Assembly (NCBI GenBank): GCA_024508725.1
Contig: JANINS010000004.1
Span: 638,163-702,162 of the forward strand
Direction: 5' to 3'
Origin: Chitinophagaceae bacterium
GTDB taxonomy: Bacteria > Bacteroidota > Bacteroidia > Chitinophagales > Chitinophagaceae
DNA length: 64,000 nucleotides
Below are positions 51,948 to 60,059 of the stretch, piece by piece. The position numbers and the translations under genes were made by a program. The stretch's first letter is position 1; each line of letters opens with the position of its first letter. Below the pieces are notes generated by a model. That model saw nothing but the letters and a program-made list of their open reading frames with translations. It searched no databases and was not told where the DNA came from.

Positions 51948-54158
51948 TCATTGAACTTCTACTTCAAATGTTACCGTTTCCTGGTTAGGAGGAGTAAGAG
52001 TAACGTGTACACAATTTCCTTTTTTAGTAGTGGTTACTGTTTTTGCAGTTGTTCCTTTAGTCGTTCTATTCTTAGTGTTTTGACCGGTTGCAGTTGCTGC
52101 AGCAGTGATCACTCTTCTTGATCTTTCATGCCTGTTTGCTTTTTCACAATCTTCACCGGCATCTTCATCAGTATATACATAAGCTGTAACAACATCCGGC
52201 ACATTACCTCTTATTCTTGGCGTTGAAACCGTTGGAGGTACAGTTCTGCCAGACGGAGGTTTTGGTAATCCCTGTGCATAAACCACAGCATCTTTATCCA
52301 TCCACATCACCGGAGCTTTGCTATCGGCAACTACATAGCCATAAGTCTCTCCATGTCCTGTTTTTAACACAGTTGCTCTTGGTAGTTTTGACTTTAAACT
52401 ATCCGTCACCATTCGCTTGATACGAATCTGATTCGCTTTTTCTTTACTGGCATTCCTGTTCTTTTCAGCAGATGTTTCTTTTACTTTCAGATCTGCATCG
52501 TAGTAATCTTCTGCATCTATCTCCCGGAAATATTGTGTACCACCAGGAGCAAAACCAAACACCTGTGGCATTTTCACATCTTTCAATTTAGTAAAAGCAT
52601 TTGCGATCTCGAGCTGCATTTTCTTTGCATCAAGCTGTGATATCTTACCTTTTTCCAGTGCATCTGCAATTGCTTTCTGCGACGCTTTCATTTCTTCATT
52701 GATTGCTTTCCAGTTGATCTCCTGGAACACAACATTATTTCCATTGACAAAACGGATGCTGTCGAACTGTGCAAAAGCCATATCACTATTTGCCTGTGCA
52801 AAACTGTTGTACCAGTTAGCCTGGGCTGCAGCAGCTCTGGCGTTAACTGAGTTACGCATATTTTTTCTGAGATCCTGCTTAACTGCTGCGAGATTTCTTT
52901 CCAATTCTTTCAAATTCTCGATAGCCATAGGAGCCATCAAAGTAGGCAGATGTATTTCCTGTAATGCCAGCTGTTCTTTTGTACGTTTACGCATTTGCTT
53001 TTGCGTAGCCTCTACATTCTTCTTCACTTCTTCTTTCAAAGGCTGATTAAGAAAGAACATCGGATTGAACAATGGATTATCCACTTTCGCTGCCAGGGGT
53101 TCCATTACCACTGCTTTATTCTCAGCCGTAGGCTTGATGTCCTGGCTTTTCAACGAATTAGGATCATACCATGCTATCGAAGCAAGAATTCCCGTCATTA
53201 ATAACAAAGCGATCAATTGATGGCGATAGCTGAACCTGCCGTCTTTTTGATTGATCATCCTTTGCACTCTCCCGGCCAACTCACTTTTCGTTTTCACTGC
53301 ATACATTGCCATTGCGGGTGTTTTCTGCATCACGGCAATTCTTAATAAAGCCTCTGCATACATCTCAGGAGAGTATTGGTATTGCAGCACCCAGTCATCA
53401 CAACTGTTCTCTCTTTCTTTTGAAACAGATTTGTTGATGAGTCTTGTAAACGGATTGAAGAATAATCCCAATTCTATGATCGATAAAACAATATTCAGCA
53501 AGTAATCATGCCTTTTGATATGAGCCAATTCGTGCAGGATCACAGCTTCTAATTGCTGCGGTGTTAAGTGATTAAAACTGGCGATTGGAATCAGGATCAC
53601 CGGTTTTAAAAATCCCATTGTTACCGGACTTTGCACCAATTCAGATAAGTAGATTCTTACCTTTTGTTTAATGCCTAACTGACCAGCAACTTTGTTCACG
53701 AACAGTTTCCAGTCAACATCAATTTTATGCAAGCCATTCAGCCGAACGATCTGCGTATAACGATAAGCCCTGAACCACCTGATCGTCAGAAATGCCAACA
53801 AAAGCAGGTAAGCAACTGATAAATAGGGAAGTACCTGTTCAGCTTTGATAAAAAAACTTAGAAGACTTATTTGATTTCCATACACAACAGTACTCTGATC
53901 TCCGGTTTCCAGGTAGATCGCTTCGGCAACAGCCAAAGCATGACTGCATTGTTGATAATAAAACTGAAGTGTAACAATAAACCAGGCAAAACCAATTACC
54001 TGTGCGGCAACTGCAATGCGGTATTTGATCTCACTTTTAAACTTAAACAAGCTGTTCAACAACACATAAACGATCCACACCATAGCCATTTGCCACAAAC
54101 TGTGAGCAATAGCATAACCCAAAGCCTGCAAAATAGGAGACTGGGAAAGTGAAGGCAT
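51948..54158 (-). CDS. BlaR1/MecR1-like M56 membrane metallopeptidase
   Basis: A 736-aa signalling protease. Four membrane segments lie in the first 330 residues (about 15-40, 48-66, 108-128, 308-325); the zinc site HELAH is at residues 209-213 in VILHELAHIKRHDYL. After residue 340 comes a long charged, soluble and partly coiled-coil region, then a basic, Thr-rich tail. No penicillin-binding sensor domain is seen, so the signal is not a beta-lactam by that route. Coupled with blaI 3 bp upstream, whose product it should destroy on signal. Confidence 0.87.
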   Translation of the reverse strand: MPSLSQSPILQALGYAIAHSLWQMAMVWIVYVLLNSLFKFKSEIKYRIAVAAQVIGFAWFIVTLQFYYQQCSHALAVAEAIYLETGDQSTVVYGNQISLLSFFIKAEQVLPYLSVAYLLLLAFLTIRWFRAYRYTQIVRLNGLHKIDVDWKLFVNKVAGQLGIKQKVRIYLSELVQSPVTMGFLKPVILIPIASFNHLTPQQLEAVILHELAHIKRHDYLLNIVLSIIELGLFFNPFTRLINKSVSKERENSCDDWVLQYQYSPEMYAEALLRIAVMQKTPAMAMYAVKTKSELAGRVQRMINQKDGRFSYRHQLIALLLMTGILASIAWYDPNSLKSQDIKPTAENKAVVMEPLAAKVDNPLFNPMFFLNQPLKEEVKKNVEATQKQMRKRTKEQLALQEIHLPTLMAPMAIENLKELERNLAAVKQDLRKNMRNSVNARAAAAQANWYNSFAQANSDMAFAQFDSIRFVNGNNVVFQEINWKAINEEMKASQKAIADALEKGKISQLDAKKMQLEIANAFTKLKDVKMPQVFGFAPGGTQYFREIDAEDYYDADLKVKETSAEKNRNASKEKANQIRIKRMVTDSLKSKLPRATVLKTGHGETYGYVVADSKAPVMWMDKDAVVYAQGLPKPPSGRTVPPTVSTPRIRGNVPDVVTAYVYTDEDAGEDCEKANRHERSRRVITAAATATGQNTKNRTTKGTTAKTVTTTKKGNCVHVTLTPPNQETVTFEVEVQ

Positions 54159-54161
54159 ACT

Positions 54162-54539
54162 TTATTTGTTTTTCAGTTGGTCAAGCATTTTCTGAAGTTC
54201 GTCCAATTCATCTTTACTTGGTTTTGAAGTACCCAAGGCCTGCATGGCAAGCTGTGTTGAGCTTCCGCCAAAGAGAGAATCCACCATTTTATTCACTAGT
54301 TGCTTTTGAGTGCTTTCACGACTGATGTTCGCAGTATAAATATGCGTTTTACTGCTGTCGTCACGTTTTACGATCCCTTTCTCAAACATGATCTGCATGA
54401 GTTTGAGGGTAGTGGTATAACCAGAATCTTTGATCGCAGCCAGTTCTTCATGCACCTCTCTAACAGTTGCCTGGCCTTTATCCCACAGCACCTGTAAGAT
54501 CTCTAATTCACTTTCCGTTGGTTTAATTTGTTTTGCCAT
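54162..54539 (-). CDS. BlaI/MecI/CopY family repressor
   Basis: A 125-aa winged-helix repressor. ATG 54539 gives MAKQIKPTESELEILQVLWDKGQATVREVHEEL, the classic BlaI opening; a longer frame from 54596 would run through the operator. The HTH spans about residues 20-55 and the C-terminus forms the dimer and protease site. It probably represses its own operon with blaR1. A 20-bp palindrome overlaps the start codon. Confidence 0.92.
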   Translation of the reverse strand: MAKQIKPTESELEILQVLWDKGQATVREVHEELAAIKDSGYTTTLKLMQIMFEKGIVKRDDSSKTHIYTANISRESTQKQLVNKMVDSLFGGSSTQLAMQALGTSKPSKDELDELQKMLDQLKNK

Positions 54540-54569
54540 TACGATTAATTTCGTAATGCAATCTACGAA
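54538..54569. promoter_or_regulatory. Putative BlaI operator pair at the blaI start
   Basis: ATTACGATTAATTTCGTAAT (54538-54557, arms ATTACGA/TCGTAAT) overlaps the ATG. A second overlapping dyad TTCGTA / TACGAA (54550-54555, 54564-54569) shares the half-site. Two sites with half-sites TTCGTA fit autoregulation by a dimeric BlaI. Confidence 0.6.
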
Positions 54570-54670
54570 GTTTTTAGTTTGTGCCAAAACTTTCATCCTT
54601 TTTTAGAGCCTCTTAACAAGAATAAGAGGTGTTTTTGGTCGTCGGCTCATGTATTTCATGGCATCGTTCC

Positions 54671-54689
54671 TTGCGTCGCACTCTTGTAC
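54671..54689 (+). repeat. Dispersed intergenic repeat, copy 11 (core)
   Basis: Exact core TTGCGTCGCACTCTTGTAC followed by TGAAGTAACATTG. It lies between mutS and blaI, beside the twin-hairpin element. Confidence 0.85.
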
Positions 54690-54759
54690 TGAAGTAACAT
54701 TGAGTAGCAAGATGTCGGCTGGATGACTAAAACCCAACATTATTTGTGGTTTAGTTTAA

Positions 54760-54801
54760 CTGAGCAGGATGCTCAGCAATATGTTCACCAGCCGGAGGCT
54801 G
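54760..54801. repeat. Twin GGA-loop hairpin element, copy A (downstream of mutS)
   Basis: CTGAGCA-GGA-TGCTCAG (54760-54776) then CAGCC-GGA-GGCTG (54789-54801), 12 bp apart. It follows the mutS stop by 26 bp. Copy B at the other side of mutS has the same order but different, compensating arm bases. Confidence 0.7.
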
Positions 54802-54826
54802 CCGAATTCAGCGTTTTCTGCGAGAC

Positions 54827-57451
54827 TTATTTCACTTTCTGCTTTATTTCCTGCAACTTCAACAAAGCTTCAACAGGAGTAAGCCGATTGATGTCGATGC
54901 TGTTCAACAGTTCTCTTATGTCTTCAAAAGTTTGAGAGTGTACATCGAATATGTTCAGCTGCATTTTACCTGTTGCAATATTCTTTACCTGTTCTGTTGC
55001 ACTACTGGCTTTTGGTGAGCCGTTGTTTTGCACATCAACATGTTTGTCTTCAAGCTGAGCTAAAATCTCATTTGCTCTGTCGATCAGGCTTGGCGGCATG
55101 CCAGCCATTTTCGCTACATGAATACCAAAGCTATGAGTGCTTCCACCTTTGGCCAGTTTACGAAGGAAGATGATCTTATTGCCGACTTCTTTATTCGTTA
55201 CATGATAATTCCTGATCCTCGGCAATTTATTTTCCAGTTCATTCAACTCATGATAGTGTGTAGCGAATAATGTTTTTGGTGCAGCAGGTGAGGAGTGAAG
55301 GTGCTCCACAATACTCCAGGCTATAGAAATACCATCGTAAGTTGAAGTTCCCCTTCCGATCTCGTCGAGTAAGATCAAACTTCTTTCAGAGATATTATTG
55401 ATGATGCTGGCAGTTTCATTCATCTCTACCATGAAAGTAGATTCACCACCACTTAAGTTATCACTAGCACCAACCCTGGTAAATATCTTATCCGTCAGCG
55501 GAACTCTTGCAGCATCAGCCGGAACAAAACTTCCCATGTGTGCCATGAGTGTGATGAGTGCTGTTTGTCGTAAGATCGCACTCTTACCACTCATGTTAGG
55601 CCCGGTAAGAATGATCACCTGTTGATCTGCAGGATCGAGAATGATATCATTCGAAATATATGGATCACCAACAGGTAGATTTCTTTCAATAACCGGATGA
55701 CGGCTTTCTTTCAATTCCAGTTCCAAACCTTCATGTAACTCCGGTTTTTTATAGTTGAATTGAAGCGCATTGTTAGCGAAACACAAGATACAATCCAATA
55801 CTGCCAACACATTTCCATTTACCTGTATTGGAGCAATATAATCCTGCAGCTCTAGTAAAAGTTTATCCCAAAGATCAAGTTCAATGGCGAGAATTTTTTC
55901 TTCAGCACCAGTGATCTGCTCTTCGTATTCTTTTAGTTCAGGAGTGATGTAACGTTCAGCATTGGCCAGTGTTTGTTTCCTGATCCATTCTGATGGTACT
56001 TTATTCTTCTGTGAATTCGTAACCTCGAGAAAATATCCAAACACATTATTAAAGCCGATCTTCAAACTGCTGATGCCTGTTCTTTCTGCTTCTTTCTGTT
56101 GAATAGTGACAAGATACTCTTTTCCTCCGCTCGATATCTTTCTTAGTTGGTCCAGTTCACTCAAAATTCCTTCTTTGATCACTCCACCTTTATTAGCGGC
56201 AACAGGTGGTGGTTCGCAGATCTCTTTCAGTATCTTCTCTAAAATGAAGTGACATGGATTGAGTGCATCACTCAGTCTTTTTAAGTAATCGTTTGAAGAA
56301 GCTGAGCACATTTGCTTGATCTGCTCAGTGTATTGCAAACCTTTCGCAAGGTGCATCACCTCTCTTGGATTGATCTTCTTCAGGGGTATCTTACTCACCA
56401 ATCTCTCTACATCACCACATTGTTTGATCAGTGGAATGAGTTTGGTTCGCAATTCAACGTCTTTGATCAAAAACTCTACTGCATCCAAACGTTCGTTGAT
56501 CTTTTTTATATCCTTCAGTGGCATCAATACCCAACGTTTCAGCATTCTTGCCCCCATGGGAGAAACGGTATTGTCGAGCACTTTCAACAAAGAGTTTCCT
56601 TCTCCACCACCTGCATACAGTAGTTCAAGATTCCGAACGGTGAATTTGTCCATCCACAGGTAATCGTCTTTTTCTATTCGCTGGATGGAAGTGATGTGCT
56701 GGAAATTGGGATGTTCTGTTTCTTTCAGGTAATGAAGCACCGATCCGGCTGCAATAATGCCGCAATGCATGTTCTCGATGCCATAACCTTTGAGTGAATG
56801 TGTCTGGAAGTGTTTGAGTAAGTTCTCCGTTGCAAATGCTTCATCAAAGATCCAGCTTTCTAAAGTGTAGGTATAGAACTTAACGCCGAAAGTTTCTTTG
56901 AACTGCTTTTGAAAACTGCGTTGGTAAATGACCTCTGCAGGTTTCAACGTTTGCAGCAGTTTATCTATGTACTCAACAGAGCCTTCAGCTAAAAAGAATT
57001 CACCGGTTGAGATATCCAGCAAAGCAATTCCCAAACAATCATCAGTAAAATGAATGCCTGCGAGAAAGTTATTGCTGTTGTGTTCAAGTAATTTATCATT
57101 CGTGGCAACACCGGGAGTCACCAGTTCTGTTACACCACGTTTTACGATTCCTTTTACCTGTTTGGGATCTTCGAGCTGGTCACAGATGGCAACACGATAA
57201 CCGGCTTTCACCAGTTTATGCAGGTAAGTATCTAAGGCATGATGCGGAAAACCGGCAAGCTCAGAACTGGAAGCTGCGCCATTATTTCGTTTCGTAAGCG
57301 TAATGCCTAAAACCTGTGAAGCAATGATGGCATCTTCTCCAAAAGTCTCGTAAAAATCTCCCACACGAAACAACAGAACGGCATCAGGGTATTTTTGCTT
57401 GATAGCCCTGTGTTGCTGCATTAAAGGTGTTTCTGCCGAAGATTTTGCCAT
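54827..57451 (-). CDS. mutS: DNA mismatch repair protein MutS
   Basis: An 874-aa ATPase that recognises mismatches. Phe-x-Glu mismatch motif DFYETF is near residue 35; domains follow the MutS order, with Walker A ILTGPNMSGKSAILRQ and ILLDEIGRGTSTYDG near the C-terminus, then ATHYHELNEL. ATG 57451 is chosen; a TTG three codons earlier lies in the promoter. TATATTTG (57465-57458) ends 6 nt before the ATG. Both flanks carry twin GGA-loop hairpins and a dispersed repeat. Confidence 0.96.
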   Translation of the reverse strand: MAKSSAETPLMQQHRAIKQKYPDAVLLFRVGDFYETFGEDAIIASQVLGITLTKRNNGAASSSELAGFPHHALDTYLHKLVKAGYRVAICDQLEDPKQVKGIVKRGVTELVTPGVATNDKLLEHNSNNFLAGIHFTDDCLGIALLDISTGEFFLAEGSVEYIDKLLQTLKPAEVIYQRSFQKQFKETFGVKFYTYTLESWIFDEAFATENLLKHFQTHSLKGYGIENMHCGIIAAGSVLHYLKETEHPNFQHITSIQRIEKDDYLWMDKFTVRNLELLYAGGGEGNSLLKVLDNTVSPMGARMLKRWVLMPLKDIKKINERLDAVEFLIKDVELRTKLIPLIKQCGDVERLVSKIPLKKINPREVMHLAKGLQYTEQIKQMCSASSNDYLKRLSDALNPCHFILEKILKEICEPPPVAANKGGVIKEGILSELDQLRKISSGGKEYLVTIQQKEAERTGISSLKIGFNNVFGYFLEVTNSQKNKVPSEWIRKQTLANAERYITPELKEYEEQITGAEEKILAIELDLWDKLLLELQDYIAPIQVNGNVLAVLDCILCFANNALQFNYKKPELHEGLELELKESRHPVIERNLPVGDPYISNDIILDPADQQVIILTGPNMSGKSAILRQTALITLMAHMGSFVPADAARVPLTDKIFTRVGASDNLSGGESTFMVEMNETASIINNISERSLILLDEIGRGTSTYDGISIAWSIVEHLHSSPAAPKTLFATHYHELNELENKLPRIRNYHVTNKEVGNKIIFLRKLAKGGSTHSFGIHVAKMAGMPPSLIDRANEILAQLEDKHVDVQNNGSPKASSATEQVKNIATGKMQLNIFDVHSQTFEDIRELLNSIDINRLTPVEALLKLQEIKQKVK

Positions 57452-57457
57452 GGGCGA

Positions 57458-57488
57458 CAAATATAGTCAGGGTAAAACCGCTACTCAA
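57458..57488 (-). promoter_or_regulatory. Promoter of mutS
   Basis: On the minus strand: TTG, 20-bp spacer, TATATTTG (57465-57458), 6 nt before the ATG. Short or no leader expected. Confidence 0.6.
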
Positions 57489-57527
57489 GAAGATGTTTCT
57501 ATTGGGGAAAACTGGTGAAGATTCTTA

Positions 57528-57575
57528 CAGAGCAGGATGCTCTGAAATAGAATCGCCAGCCGGAGGCTGGCGATT
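57528..57575. repeat. Twin GGA-loop hairpin element, copy B (upstream of mutS)
   Basis: CAGAGCA-GGA-TGCTCTG (57528-57544), 6 bp, then an 11-bp-arm hairpin AATCGCCAGCC / GGCTGGCGATT with a GGA loop (57551-57575). Arm changes relative to copy A keep pairing. Confidence 0.75.
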
Positions 57576-57602
57576 GATTGTATTGCTGCGTAATGATATT
57601 CA

Positions 57603-57621
57603 GTACAAGAGTGCGACGCAA
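57603..57621 (-). repeat. Dispersed intergenic repeat, copy 12 (core)
   Basis: Minus strand exact core TTGCGTCGCACTCTTGTAC. It lies between the M28 peptidase stop and mutS. Confidence 0.85.
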
Positions 57622-57655
57622 CAGCAGCATCATTCATATTCTGTCGCCGGTTATA

Positions 57656-59236
57656 TTAAAATCCTCCACCTGCAGGTCTTGGTTTTGGCAATTCTTTTCT
57701 CGGGATCTTTTCATCTCTCATCGCTGTATTGTACACGAAAGCAGCAACGATCGTTGAGATCTGCTTCAGATCAGCCGGAAGAAGGTGATCGTAAGAATCC
57801 ATATTGGTATGGTGGGTTCTCGTATCGTATTCAATCTCATCCTGGATAAACTGGAAACCCGGTAAGCCAACAGCATCAAAAGCCTGGTGATCGGTTCCTC
57901 CGGTGTTAGAAATTGTAACAGTACTTGCTCCCAGATCTTTGAAAGGCTCTAACCAAGCCTGGAAGATCGATCTTGCAGCTTCATTGCCTTGCAGGTAAAT
58001 GCCACGGATCTTTCCTGTTCCATTATCGATGTTATAATACGCAGAGAATTTCTCATGAGCAGGCTGTATCAACTGCATGGTTGCAGGATCTCCGAAAGTA
58101 TTTTTTACATAACCTCTCGAACCCAGTAAGCCCTGCTCTTCACCACTCCATAATGCAATACGAATGGTTCTTCTTGGCTGAACGCCGAGTGTTTTTAAAA
58201 CTCGCATCACTTCCATCATCACAGCACTGCCAGAAGCATTATCGGTAGCACCTGTAGCACCTTGCCAGCTATCGAGGTGAGCACCCAACATTACCACTTC
58301 ATCTTTCAGGTCTGTTCCGGGAATTTCACCAATAACATTATAACCTTTCGTATCACCCGTATGAAACTTTGTTTTTATATCAACATCCAGTCTCACCGGA
58401 ATACCTTTTTTTACTGTTCGGAGGATGGTATTAAAATCCTCCCAGCTTATAGCCAGATCAGGAACACTTTCTGCATCTGTTACCCTATATGGATTACCGG
58501 TTGCACCTTGTACAAACACGGTTCCGTCGTGGCTTCTTGGACTGGTACTGAATGTTGCAATAATACCTTCAGACTTCATCAGGTTCCTGATTCCGTTTGC
58601 CAGTGATTGCTGAGCCCTGAACTCTTCTCTTCTTCTTCTCATCGCAGCCGTATCTCCGCTAAACTGGTTTCTGCCACCCGTTGATGGCTTCACATTCGCC
58701 ATTGAATCTAATTCTTCATCTGTCCAACGGCCTGCATCGGCTTTAAACGAATGATTATATGTATCATTTCTATCAATGATAACGATCTTGCCTTTCAGCT
58801 TTCCTTTGTAAACATCTAAGCCGGCTGAATCTTTTGCGCTGATCACGACCACTTCAGCATTCTGCAAACCATTTGTTCCTGCAGTCCATACTTTAGGAAA
58901 AGCGATCAATGGTTTATAATAAGGAGCCGTCATGGCCACGTAGCTTTTTTCCAGTTCCCATCCTTTTCCAAATTCTCCCCAAGGCTCCAGCTTAACATTC
59001 TTCACGCCCCATTTTTCCAGTGTTTGTTTGGCGTAGTTGGCAGCTTTTAGAAAACCGGGAGAAGCCGTTACTCTCGGACCGGTGCCATCGGTAAAATTCC
59101 AGGCAATGTCCATTACCTGTGAGTTGTTTAGTGCTTCGTTACGGATCTTTTGCATCATGGCAGCATCCACTTTCTCCTGTGCAAGCGAAAAAAGCGGGCA
59201 GGCTGCTATTACAAAAGCAAGTCTGAGGTTTCTCAT
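57656..59236 (-). CDS. Secreted M28 family zinc aminopeptidase
   Basis: A 526-aa exported peptidase; ATG 59236 gives the signal MRNLRLAFVIAACPLFSLAQ (the longer frame to 59431 runs through a repeat). Zinc ligands lie in LGAHLDSW, ATDNASGSA, WSGEEQGLLGS and the closing EYDTRTHHTNMD. A PA-like insert (about residues 120-230: NAEVVVISAKD ... GKLKGKIVIIDRND) precedes the catalytic core. Likely releases N-terminal residues from peptides in the periplasm. No T9SS tail. Confidence 0.9.
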   Translation of the reverse strand: MRNLRLAFVIAACPLFSLAQEKVDAAMMQKIRNEALNNSQVMDIAWNFTDGTGPRVTASPGFLKAANYAKQTLEKWGVKNVKLEPWGEFGKGWELEKSYVAMTAPYYKPLIAFPKVWTAGTNGLQNAEVVVISAKDSAGLDVYKGKLKGKIVIIDRNDTYNHSFKADAGRWTDEELDSMANVKPSTGGRNQFSGDTAAMRRRREEFRAQQSLANGIRNLMKSEGIIATFSTSPRSHDGTVFVQGATGNPYRVTDAESVPDLAISWEDFNTILRTVKKGIPVRLDVDIKTKFHTGDTKGYNVIGEIPGTDLKDEVVMLGAHLDSWQGATGATDNASGSAVMMEVMRVLKTLGVQPRRTIRIALWSGEEQGLLGSRGYVKNTFGDPATMQLIQPAHEKFSAYYNIDNGTGKIRGIYLQGNEAARSIFQAWLEPFKDLGASTVTISNTGGTDHQAFDAVGLPGFQFIQDEIEYDTRTHHTNMDSYDHLLPADLKQISTIVAAFVYNTAMRDEKIPRKELPKPRPAGGGF

Positions 59237-59337
59237 GTGTGGTGATTTTGCTGGAAAATAACTGATTGATATTGATAGGAAAAATAAATTGGATGAGAGG
59301 AGCAGGAAGTCGGCAGAAGTGCTGCTATCATCGTCTG

Positions 59338-59356
59338 TTGCGTCGCACTCTTGTAC
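59338..59356 (+). repeat. Dispersed intergenic repeat, copy 13 (core)
   Basis: Exact core TTGCGTCGCACTCTTGTAC, preceded by GTGCTGCTATCATCGTC and followed by TTTCCGAACCTTAC. Located in the divergent region between the M28 gene and the TrmH-like gene. Confidence 0.85.
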
Positions 59357-59396
59357 TTTCCGAACCTTACTCGGCAAAATACGAACTACAAAGTAC

Positions 59397-59421
59397 GAAG
59401 TACGGTTCTGTTTCGTACTTC
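59397..59421. repeat. Inverted repeat of the AAGTACG type
   Basis: GAAGTACG (59397-59404) and CGTACTTC (59414-59421) pair around a 9-bp loop; the words AGTACGAAG and TCGTACTTCT recur on both sides. A small low-complexity stem before the TrmH-like promoter. Confidence 0.5.
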
Positions 59422-59450
59422 TGATTTCCAACTTCTTACCTCGTACTTCT

Positions 59451-59458
59451 TACCTTTG
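59451..59458 (+). promoter_or_regulatory. Promoter -7 box of the TrmH-like gene
   Basis: TACCTTTG fits TAnnTTTG and ends 5 nt before the ATG at 59464. Confidence 0.5.
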
Positions 59459-59463
59459 CCGCT

Positions 59464-60000
59464 ATGCGAAAATTGAGCATGGCAGAGTTGGGAAGAATGA
59501 GTGTTGAAGAGTTTAAGCAGGCCGAAAAAAATCCGCTTGTGGTAGTGCTGGATAATATCAGGAGTGTTTATAATGTTGGCAGCGTGTTTCGTACGGCAGA
59601 TGCTTTTCTGGTGAAGGCGATCTGTATTTGTGGTTACTCACCAACTCCTGAGCACAGGCAGATGGCGAAAACCGCTTTAGGAGCAACCGATACCGTTGAC
59701 TGGATACAATTTCCATCTGCCACAGATGCGGTGAATGAACTGAAAGCAGAAGGTTATAAAATATATGCAGTAGAACAGGCAGAAGGAAGTATCTCCTTGG
59801 AAAAATGCAACTTCGGTAATGAAAAGATCGCTGTGGTATTTGGAAATGAAGTGGTAGGTGTGCAGGAGGAAGTGATACAAGCCTGTGATGGCGCCATTGA
59901 GATTCCACAGTTGGGAATGAAACATTCACTGAACATTGCCACTGCAGCAGGAATTGTACTTTGGAAATTATCAGAACATAAATTTTTCGCAAAGACCTAA
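59464..60000 (+). CDS. TrmH/SpoU family RNA 2'-O-methyltransferase
   Basis: A 178-aa SPOUT enzyme. LVVVLDNIRSVYNVGSVFRTADAF (motif 1), IAVVFGNEVVGVQEEVI (motif 2) and IPQLGMKHSLNIATAAGIVLWKL (motif 3, knot) are complete. It methylates ribose in tRNA or rRNA; which site is unknown. It lacks an N-terminal substrate domain, as in TrmL-sized proteins. Confidence 0.9.
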   Translation: MRKLSMAELGRMSVEEFKQAEKNPLVVVLDNIRSVYNVGSVFRTADAFLVKAICICGYSPTPEHRQMAKTALGATDTVDWIQFPSATDAVNELKAEGYKIYAVEQAEGSISLEKCNFGNEKIAVVFGNEVVGVQEEVIQACDGAIEIPQLGMKHSLNIATAAGIVLWKLSEHKFFAKT

Positions 60001-60007
60001 GGTTAGA

Positions 60008-60019
60008 TTTCACGCAAAG
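60008..60019 (+). repeat. Short shared word after a stop codon
   Basis: TTTCACGCAAAG, followed by ATGCAAAGTTGGCAAAGACGCC, starts 7 bp after the TrmH-like stop. The same 12-mer starts 1 bp after the lipB stop (14658-14669). Confidence 0.35.
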
Positions 60020-60059
60020 ATGCAAAGTTGGCAAAGACGCCAAGTAAAAATCGAAATGA

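Noticed and set aside
59237-59431. A longer M28 peptidase start at 59431
   Set aside because: The extra 65 codons run through a dispersed repeat and low-complexity DNA, and the signal peptide begins at 59236.
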